DNA of 6,697 nt from JAXFQS01 sp034178815 (GTDB lineage Bacteria > Verrucomicrobiota > Kiritimatiellia > RFP12 > DVOR01): the NCBI GenBank assembly GCA_034178815.1, contig JAXFQS010000058.1, positions 1 to 6,697 on the forward strand. The letters are read 5' to 3'. Below the pieces are notes generated by a model that was given only the letters and a program-made list of their open reading frames with translations, searched no databases and was not told the origin of the DNA. The translations under genes and the position numbers were made by a program. Below are positions 1-5,396 of this stretch, in pieces; the stretch's first letter is position 1, and every line of letters starts with the position of its first letter.

Positions 1-1692
1 ACCCCCCTCGGCCGCCTCGGCGCACTCCTCGGCTCCGACGGCGCAGACCCCGACTACCCTCTCCTCGCCGCACGCCTCCGCCAGAGCGACATCCGCCGCT
101 ATCTCGCCAGCCAAACCATACCCGTCGACCGCGCACTCGAACAACTCGACCGCCTGCAGAACGACTACCTCCCCCGCACCCAATCCGACCTCCGCCACGC
201 CTGCCTCCACCGCCGCGCCCAAAACCAACCCGCCGAAGCCCTCGAAGCCGCACTCGACGCCCTCGACCAACTCCTCGCCCTCCCCGACCATCTCCAACGC
301 CTCCGCCGCGTCCTCGCCGCACGCCCCCTCGCCGCCACACCCGCCGACCGCCTCCTCGCCGCCGCAGCCACAAGCCTCCTCGAACTCCACCAAGAGACCA
401 CCTCCGAACCCCTCGCCGCACTCGACCCCAAAGCCACCGACACCCTCTTCGCCGCCGGCCTCGCCCACGCCCACTTCCGCACCGAACCCGACAGACCCGA
501 CGCACTCGTCACCGCCGGTTGGCTCGAACTCCTCTGGAGCCCGGAGCCAACCCTCATCGCCCTCGGATTCAACGAAGGCATCGTCCCGGACGCCATCGTC
601 GGACACCCCTTCCTGCCCGACTCGCTCCGCCAAGCCCTCCACCTCATCACCAACGACGACCGCTTCCGCCGCGACACCGCCCTGCTCGCCGCCATCCTCG
701 CTTCCCGCCCGAGCGGTGCCGTCCACCTCCTGCTCGCCACGCTCAACAAGCAAAGCGACCCCCTCAAGCCATCCCGCCTACTGACCGCCTCTGCCGGAGC
801 ACACCTCCCCGAGCGCGTCCGACGCCTCTACCAAGACCCGCCGTCCCCACCGCCGGAGCCCCCCGCCACGCTCCCCCGGGAGTGGCTCCTGGCCCCGCCA
901 GAACCCGACCTTGACCAACCGCTCCGAGTGACCGATATCGACACCTACCGCCAGTGCCCGCTCACCTTCCTGCTGCAACTTCTCATACGCGGCGGCCGCG
1001 TCGATGACCGCGCCGTGGAACTCGACGAGCGCGCCTTCGGCACCCACGCCCACGCCATCCTTGAGGCCTTCGCCAAGCACGGCCCGGTCGACTCCCAGGA
1101 TGCCCACGACATCGAAACCTTCCTTCTGCGGGAACTCGACAAACAGTTCCGCGTGCTCCCTTCCCGCACCCCCGTGCTCGATCTCCAATGCGACCTGCTC
1201 CGCCGCCGCCTGCGCACCTTCGCCCGCTGGCAGGCGCAGCAAACCGCCGACGGCTGGCGCATCCAGGCGAGCGAAACCTCCATTCGGGGGCAACTCGAAG
1301 GCTTCACCCTCGCCGGCAAAATCGACCGCATCGACCGCCACGCCGCCAGCGGGCAAATCCGCCTCGTCGACTACAAGACCGGCAAGCCCGACCCGGACTC
1401 CCTCCAACTCCAGATTTACGCCCTGCTCGCCGGCCTTCCCGACGCCCAACTCCTCTTTCTCCCGCTCGCCGCCGCCGACCATTCCGATGCGACCCTCCAG
1501 CCCGTCGCCCCCAGCCTTCCCCTCCCCGACGCGCGCGACCAGGCCGCCCAACTCCTCCAATCCATCCACGCCCATCGCTGGTGGCCGCCGAAGGGCAAAT
1601 ACCTAGAGCAGACCTTCCCCGGCCTCTTTCTCGGTGGCGACCCCCAAAAGAGTTTCGACCCCGACTGGATTGCCGCCCACCAAGCCCGCTAG
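1..1692 (+). CDS. addB: AddB-like helicase-nuclease subunit, 5' end outside the window
   Basis: The frame is open from base 1 to the TAG at 1690-1692, giving the last 563 residues of a larger protein. B. subtilis AddB has about 1,160 residues, so roughly half is probably missing, including any N-terminal Walker motif. GFNEGIVP (residues 189-196 of the visible part) followed by NDDRFRRD (218-225) matches the 'LGLNEGxxP ... ER.L' region typical of AddB/RecC-like inactivated helicases. From about residue 310 comes a PD-(D/E)XK nuclease domain: YRQCP with Cys319, GTHAHAILE (347-355, likely His351), KIDRID with Asp442, LVDYKTGK with Asp457 and Lys459, and a Q-x-x-x-Y motif (Gln469, Tyr473). The nuclease therefore looks catalytically intact. 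By family knowledge the subunit works with AddA at DNA double-strand breaks, cutting the 5'-ended strand and scanning for Chi-like sites. No Cys follows the nuclease core, so the AddB iron-sulfur cluster is probably absent. An unclassified AddB-like repair nuclease is the main alternative. Confidence 0.85.
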   Translation, partial: TPLGRLGALLGSDGADPDYPLLAARLRQSDIRRYLASQTIPVDRALEQLDRLQNDYLPRTQSDLRHACLHRRAQNQPAEALEAALDALDQLLALPDHLQRLRRVLAARPLAATPADRLLAAAATSLLELHQETTSEPLAALDPKATDTLFAAGLAHAHFRTEPDRPDALVTAGWLELLWSPEPTLIALGFNEGIVPDAIVGHPFLPDSLRQALHLITNDDRFRRDTALLAAILASRPSGAVHLLLATLNKQSDPLKPSRLLTASAGAHLPERVRRLYQDPPSPPPEPPATLPREWLLAPPEPDLDQPLRVTDIDTYRQCPLTFLLQLLIRGGRVDDRAVELDERAFGTHAHAILEAFAKHGPVDSQDAHDIETFLLRELDKQFRVLPSRTPVLDLQCDLLRRRLRTFARWQAQQTADGWRIQASETSIRGQLEGFTLAGKIDRIDRHAASGQIRLVDYKTGKPDPDSLQLQIYALLAGLPDAQLLFLPLAAADHSDATLQPVAPSLPLPDARDQAAQLLQSIHAHRWWPPKGKYLEQTFPGLFLGGDPQKSFDPDWIAAHQAR

Positions 1693-1695
1693 GAG
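1691..1695 (+). promoter_or_regulatory. Ribosome binding site of the addA-like gene, overlapping the upstream stop
   Basis: AGGAG begins at the second base of the TAG stop of the addB-like gene and ends 9 bases before the ATG at 1705. It fixes the helicase start and suggests that the two subunits are translationally coupled from one mRNA. No promoter is visible in the 12-base gap. Confidence 0.75.
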
Positions 1696-1704
1696 CCGCC
1701 CGCG

Positions 1705-4700
1705 ATGACCCCCGAAACCGCCCCCAACGCCCACTGCATCTACATCAGCGCCTCCGCCGGAACGGGCAAAACCTTCCGCCTCGCCGCCCACCTCATCAAC
1801 CTGCTCAACCACGGCCAGCCCCCCCAATCCCTCGTCGCGCTCACCTTCAGCCGTTTCGCCGCCGGCGAGATTTTCAACCGCATCGTCGCGCTCCTGACCG
1901 ACCTCGCCACCGGCGAAATAGATGCCAACGACCTCCACCTCGACCAACCTTGCTCTCCCTCCCGCGCCAACACACTCCTGCAAACCCTTCTCGCCAACCA
2001 GCACCTCGCCCTCATTGGCACCATCGACGCCTTCGCCCTGCGCGCCCTCGCCGCCTATCCGCTGGAGACCGGCACCGAGTCCGGCCTAGCCATCGAGTCC
2101 GACGACCGCCTCCTCAACCAGCGCGCCCTCGCCGACATCCTCGTCCAGACCGACCTGCCCGAGTCCGACCGCCGCACCATCGCCAACGCCCTCGAATCGG
2201 CCACCCTCGGCGAAAACCGCAAGACCTTCGCCGCGCGCCTCGACGAACTCCTCGCCGACTGGATTGAAACCCTCGCCGACCGCCCCCGCGCCCAACCACC
2301 CTTCCCCGAACGCCTCCAGTCTGACCCCAGACCCCAACTCGCACCCCTCCTCGACGAACTCCAAGCCCTCGCCCAACGCCACCCCAACCCCGACTGGCCC
2401 GCCGCGCTCAACTACCTCCGCCAGGGCAACTGCCCCATCTCCCCCAAACAGGCCCCCGAACCCCTCCAAAGCGCCTACAACTACCTCGACAAAGACCACA
2501 AAGCACGCCAACGCCTCGTCGAGAAAGGCCGCACCCCGCCCTATACCGACTCCGACTGCGCCCTCTTCGCACGCCTCCGCGACCATCTGCTCCAGACCGC
2601 ACTCTGGCACAAACTCCGCCAGACCCAAGGCCTCATCCAACTCGTCCGCCTCGTCCAAGCCCGCCGCGCCGACCTCCTCCAACGCGAAGGCCGCCTCAGT
2701 TTCAGCGATGTCACCCGCCTCGTCGGTACCCTCCTCGACGACGCCTCCGACCTCGCCTACCGCCTCGACGGCAAACTGCTCCACTGGGCCCTCGACGAGT
2801 TCCAGGACACCTCCCTCATCCAATGGAATATGATTCGCCCCCTCGTCGAAGAGATTCCCCAGAACCCCAGCCGAACCCTCTTCCTCGTTGGCGACATCAA
2901 GCAGGCCATCTACGGCTGGCGCGGCGGCAAGAGCGAAATCTTCGGCAGCCTCCAAAGCAACCCCACCTTCGCCTTCACCCGCGAGAACCTCGTCGAAAGT
3001 TTCCGCTACGGCCCCGTCATCGCCGACTTCCTCAACCGCCTCTTCGATGCCGCCAATCTCCGCCGCGCCGACCCATCCGGTGACTACGCCGAACTCTTCG
3101 ACCGCTGGCAGGAGCTGTGGCCCCACCACACCAGCCACCGCCAACCCAAGCCCGGGACGAAAGACACCGGCGACTGCGTCATCCTCGCGGAAACCGCCCC
3201 CGGATACGGCAAGCCGGACAGCCAAAACCCGCCTATCGATGCCTACGCCGAAACCATTGCCGAGCACCTGCTCCAAGTCGCCCCTTGGCGCCGCGGCTTG
3301 ACCGCCGCCGTGCTGGTTCGTTCCAACGACCACGGCCGGGCCATTGCCAACTATCTCCGCGCCAAGGGCATGCCCGCCCTCTTCGAAGGTGACGAGCAAC
3401 TGGCCCCGACGCCGGTCGCCACCGCCCTGCTCGATCTGCTTTGGCTCATCGACCATCCCGCCGACCCGCTGGCCCGCTTCCGCCTGTGCCACACGCCCCT
3501 TTCGCGCCTAGCCGAGGCCGCTGGCGCCACCGCCAAGGCCTTCCCTTCCTTGGCCGCCGGAGCCATCGCCCGAACGGGTCTTGCGGCCGCCATCGCCGAC
3601 TGGTCTGAAGCCCTCCGCCTCGACCCCGAGACCGACGCCTATAGCCTGCTGACCCTTCGACGGCTGGTCGACTTCGCCGCCGCCTGGGAGGCCTCCGCCG
3701 CCCCCCAAGAAACCCTCTCCGACTTCGTCCTCAAGGCCACCCGCCACCTCCAGAAGCGCCAAGGCGACGCCCGCACCGTTCGCGTGATGACCATCCACCA
3801 CTCCAAAGGCGCCACCCTCGATCTCGTCTGCCTCCCGCTCAAATCCCAACTCGGCTTCACCACCGTCCGCCACGGCACCACCGAGCCCCTTCCCATCGAC
3901 GACGAGACCCTTATCCTGCGCCCCGCCAAGGAGATTCTCGCCCAAAGCCGCCTCCTCCAGCAGGCCGACCACACCGACACCCTCCGGCAACTCTTCGGCG
4001 AACTCTGCACCACCTATGTCGCGATGACCCGAGCCCGGCGCGAACTCTTCCTCGTCGCCCCACCGCCCCCCGAAGCGAAGAAACCCGCCGCGACCGTCCG
4101 CCTTCAAGACCTCGTCCGAGCCGTCCACCCCGGCGGTGCGATAGGTGCCCGAGACTGGTACCTCGACCTGCCCGAGACCGACCCCCAGACTTGCCTACCG
4201 CCGGCCGCGAAACCAATCCACCTCACGCCCCGCCGCACACGCACCCCCTCCGCCCACGCCATCGAACGCGACCGCACCGCCGAAACCCTCCTCGCCCCCC
4301 CCGTCGCCGCCGACCGCGGCTCCCGCATCCACGCCGCCTTCGAACGCATCGACTGGCTCGACAGTCCCGGGCCGCTCCCACCCGACCTCCCCCAGACCGC
4401 CCACGAGAATACCCCCCTGCGCCGCGCCCTCCTGCGTCCCGAGAACCCGCCCGCCGAACTCTGGCGCGAACACCCCTTCGAGTATCTCTCGCCCGACGGC
4501 TACTGGTCGACCGGCATTATCGACCGCGCCCACATCTGGCACGACCGCGCCGAAATCCTCGACTACAAATCCAACACCCCGCGCCCGGGCGAAACCCTCG
4601 ACCAGTTCCACCACCGCCTCGCCCAACTCTACACCCCCCAACTCCGCCTCTACCGCGACGCCCTCTCAGCCCTCACCCGCCTGCCCCCCCGCGCCATCGC

Positions 4701-4749
4701 CCTCAAACTCCTGCTCACCCACACCGGAACCACCCTCAATCTCGACTAG
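1705..4749 (+). CDS. addA: AddA-like UvrD/Rep-superfamily helicase with C-terminal PD-(D/E)XK nuclease
   Basis: This is a complete 1014-residue superfamily 1A helicase-nuclease. Motifs in order: Walker A SASAGTGKT (15-23, Lys22); motif Ia ALTFSRFAAGEIFNRI (45-60); Ib GTIDAF (105-110); motif II DEFQDT (364-369); motif III VGDIKQAIYGWRGG (395-408); motif IV ENLVESFRYG (427-436); motif V VRVMTIHHSKG (692-702); motif VI TTYVAMTRARRE (769-780). The C-terminal nuclease shows GSRIHAAFE (872-880, His876), Asp940, ILDYKSN with Asp953 and Lys955, and Gln979-x-x-x-Tyr983. By family knowledge AddA supplies the 3'-5' ATP-driven translocation of AddAB and nicks the 3'-ended strand. Pairing with an AddB-like gene 12 bases upstream supports this role over a stand-alone helicase. 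At 1014 residues it is shorter than B. subtilis AddA (about 1,230). Motifs Ia and V deviate from consensus (TFTNKAA becomes TFSRFAA; SKGLE becomes SKGAT). The ATG has a good ribosome binding site at 1691-1695. Confidence 0.92.
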   Translation: MTPETAPNAHCIYISASAGTGKTFRLAAHLINLLNHGQPPQSLVALTFSRFAAGEIFNRIVALLTDLATGEIDANDLHLDQPCSPSRANTLLQTLLANQHLALIGTIDAFALRALAAYPLETGTESGLAIESDDRLLNQRALADILVQTDLPESDRRTIANALESATLGENRKTFAARLDELLADWIETLADRPRAQPPFPERLQSDPRPQLAPLLDELQALAQRHPNPDWPAALNYLRQGNCPISPKQAPEPLQSAYNYLDKDHKARQRLVEKGRTPPYTDSDCALFARLRDHLLQTALWHKLRQTQGLIQLVRLVQARRADLLQREGRLSFSDVTRLVGTLLDDASDLAYRLDGKLLHWALDEFQDTSLIQWNMIRPLVEEIPQNPSRTLFLVGDIKQAIYGWRGGKSEIFGSLQSNPTFAFTRENLVESFRYGPVIADFLNRLFDAANLRRADPSGDYAELFDRWQELWPHHTSHRQPKPGTKDTGDCVILAETAPGYGKPDSQNPPIDAYAETIAEHLLQVAPWRRGLTAAVLVRSNDHGRAIANYLRAKGMPALFEGDEQLAPTPVATALLDLLWLIDHPADPLARFRLCHTPLSRLAEAAGATAKAFPSLAAGAIARTGLAAAIADWSEALRLDPETDAYSLLTLRRLVDFAAAWEASAAPQETLSDFVLKATRHLQKRQGDARTVRVMTIHHSKGATLDLVCLPLKSQLGFTTVRHGTTEPLPIDDETLILRPAKEILAQSRLLQQADHTDTLRQLFGELCTTYVAMTRARRELFLVAPPPPEAKKPAATVRLQDLVRAVHPGGAIGARDWYLDLPETDPQTCLPPAAKPIHLTPRRTRTPSAHAIERDRTAETLLAPPVAADRGSRIHAAFERIDWLDSPGPLPPDLPQTAHENTPLRRALLRPENPPAELWREHPFEYLSPDGYWSTGIIDRAHIWHDRAEILDYKSNTPRPGETLDQFHHRLAQLYTPQLRLYRDALSALTRLPPRAIALKLLLTHTGTTLNLD

Positions 4750-4782
4750 CCCGTCGCCCCCAGACAAGCCATCTGCGAAGAA

Positions 4783-4804
4783 AAACATACCTATAGGAAT
4801 GTTT
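4783..4804. repeat. 22-bp near-perfect palindrome, candidate operator
   Basis: Arms AAACAT (4783-4788) and ATGTTT (4799-4804) flank a perfectly symmetric core CCTATAGG (4790-4797). Only the pair 4789/4798 (A and A) breaks the dyad, so 20 of 22 positions are symmetric. It lies 34 bases after the addA stop and about 90 bases upstream of the -35 of the next gene, in a stretch much less GC-rich than the flanking genes. The weak AT-rich arms, the TATA centre and the lack of a following T-run fit a binding site for a dimeric protein better than a terminator. No regulator gene is in view, so the ligand is unknown. Confidence 0.55.
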
Positions 4805-4873
4805 GTGGCCAATATAGTCGAAACCCCTGCGTTCAAGAAAGCAAACACGGGGACATTCGGGTACGAGTTGGAC

Positions 4874-4902
4874 TTGACCTCGCGCACGAAATGTTCTATA
4901 GT
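4874..4902 (+). promoter_or_regulatory. Predicted sigma70-type promoter of the secreted-protein gene
   Basis: A -35 TTGACC (4874-4879) and a -10 TATAGT (4897-4902) are separated by exactly 17 bases. Transcription would start near 4908-4910 and leave a leader of about 25 bases before the ATG at 4934. It is the best promoter match in the 184-base gap and explains how block 2 is expressed separately from the repair genes. It probably drives the membrane protein gene as well, since only 7 bases separate the two reading frames. The call rests on consensus match alone. Confidence 0.65.
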
Positions 4903-4921
4903 TCACGCAACGACACACCAC

Positions 4922-4926
4922 GGAGG
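4922..4926 (+). promoter_or_regulatory. Strong ribosome binding site, decides the start at 4934
   Basis: GGAGG lies 7 bases upstream of ATG 4934. The reading frame is also open farther upstream, with another ATG at 4799, but only the 4934 start has this site and places a signal peptide at the N-terminus. Confidence 0.8.
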
Positions 4927-4933
4927 TAGACCT

Positions 4934-5389
4934 ATGAAACGGATGACCATTGCACTGCTCGGACTCGGCGCCCTCCTTGCCGCCGCCCCCCTCCAAGCCC
5001 GCCCCGGCGGCGGACGCGGACCCGGCGGCGGACGCGGCGGACACGGCTACGCGCCCCCGCCTCCTCCCCGTCACCACGGCGGCGGCCACACTTGGCACGG
5101 CCGCGACTGGGGCGCATTCGGCGCCGGCGTGCTTATCGGCACCGCCACCCGGGCCATACTTCCCCCGCCGCCCATCGTGCGCGAAACCGTCGTTGTCACC
5201 CCAGCCACCACCTATGTCCAGCCCGCGCCCGTCGTTGTCACCCCCGCGCCCGTTGTCGTCACGCCAACCCCAACCGTCATCACCCAGCCCACCCAAGTCT
5301 GGGTCGAAGGCTACTGGCGCGTGACCAACGATGCCAACGGTCGCCCCATCAGCCGCACTTGGGTTGAAGGCCACTGGGAGACTCGTTAG
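4934..5389 (+). CDS. Secreted Gly/Pro/His-rich protein with two WXXGXW motifs
   Basis: The 151-residue product starts with a typical Sec signal peptide: Lys2-Arg3, a hydrophobic stretch at about 5-19, and probable cleavage after Ala22 (LQA). The mature part opens with two PGGGRG units (24-35), then a run of five prolines and a His/Gly cluster (41-52). A short Gly/Ala hydrophobic segment follows (about 60-76), then three seven-residue units PAPVVVT, PAPVVVT, PTPTVIT (97-117). The C-terminus carries WVEGYW (123-128) and WVEGHW (143-148), resembling the WXXGXW/YXWGXW repeat family of small exported proteins of unknown function. The composition suggests an extended envelope or periplasmic protein, possibly anchored by the 60-76 segment; this is inference. 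It has its own promoter and ribosome binding site, and a membrane protein gene follows 7 bases downstream. No enzymatic motif is visible and no function is assigned. Confidence 0.82.
   Translation: MKRMTIALLGLGALLAAAPLQARPGGGRGPGGGRGGHGYAPPPPPRHHGGGHTWHGRDWGAFGAGVLIGTATRAILPPPPIVRETVVVTPATTYVQPAPVVVTPAPVVVTPTPTVITQPTQVWVEGYWRVTNDANGRPISRTWVEGHWETR
5003..5038 (+). repeat. Two 18-bp direct repeats encoding PGGGRG twice
   Basis: The 17 bases at 5003-5019 recur exactly at 5021-5037, a period of 18. The repeat stays in frame and doubles the Gly/Arg segment just after the predicted signal cleavage site, as expected from slippage or unequal crossover in a low-complexity coding region. Confidence 0.75.
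5222..5284 (+). repeat. Three 21-bp coding repeats (PAPVVVT, PAPVVVT, PTPTVIT)
   Basis: Three consecutive 21-base units encode a Pro/Val/Thr heptapeptide; the first two are identical in protein and the third is diverged. They differ at synonymous positions (GTCGTTGTC against GTTGTCGTC), so the peptide is better conserved than the DNA. This suggests selection or an old duplication, not recent slippage. They form an extended linker between the Gly/Ala segment and the WXXGXW motifs. Confidence 0.7.
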
Positions 5390-5396
5390 CGCCACC

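Noticed and set aside
928..1692. A separate 254-residue nuclease gene starting at GTG 928
   Set aside because: The same frame is open without a stop back to base 1, and the upstream part has AddB helicase-like motifs. The nuclease is the C-terminal domain of that larger protein.
1188..2267. A 359-residue + strand open frame spanning the addB/addA junction
   Set aside because: It overlaps both recognised genes in another frame and encodes Arg/Pro-rich low-complexity sequence, the usual out-of-frame reading of this composition.
2086..3492. A 468-residue open frame on the - strand
   Set aside because: It lies antisense to the well-supported helicase and translates to low-complexity Gly/Val/Glu/Ala-rich sequence with no domain. 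C-ending codons on the sense strand leave few antisense stops, which explains this and the other long - strand frames (778-1575, 3508-4128, 4736-5461).
4783..4810. Rho-independent terminator for the addA-like gene
   Set aside because: As a hairpin it would have an AT-rich stem, an internal mismatch and only two G-C pairs at the loop, and no T-run follows (GTGGCC comes next). The opposite strand does run into several Ts, but no - strand gene ends there.
4799..4933. N-terminal extension of the secreted protein from the in-frame ATG at 4799
   Set aside because: That ATG sits inside the palindrome, has no ribosome binding site, lies upstream of the predicted promoter, and would bury the signal peptide internally. 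ATG 4934 has GGAGG 7 bases upstream.
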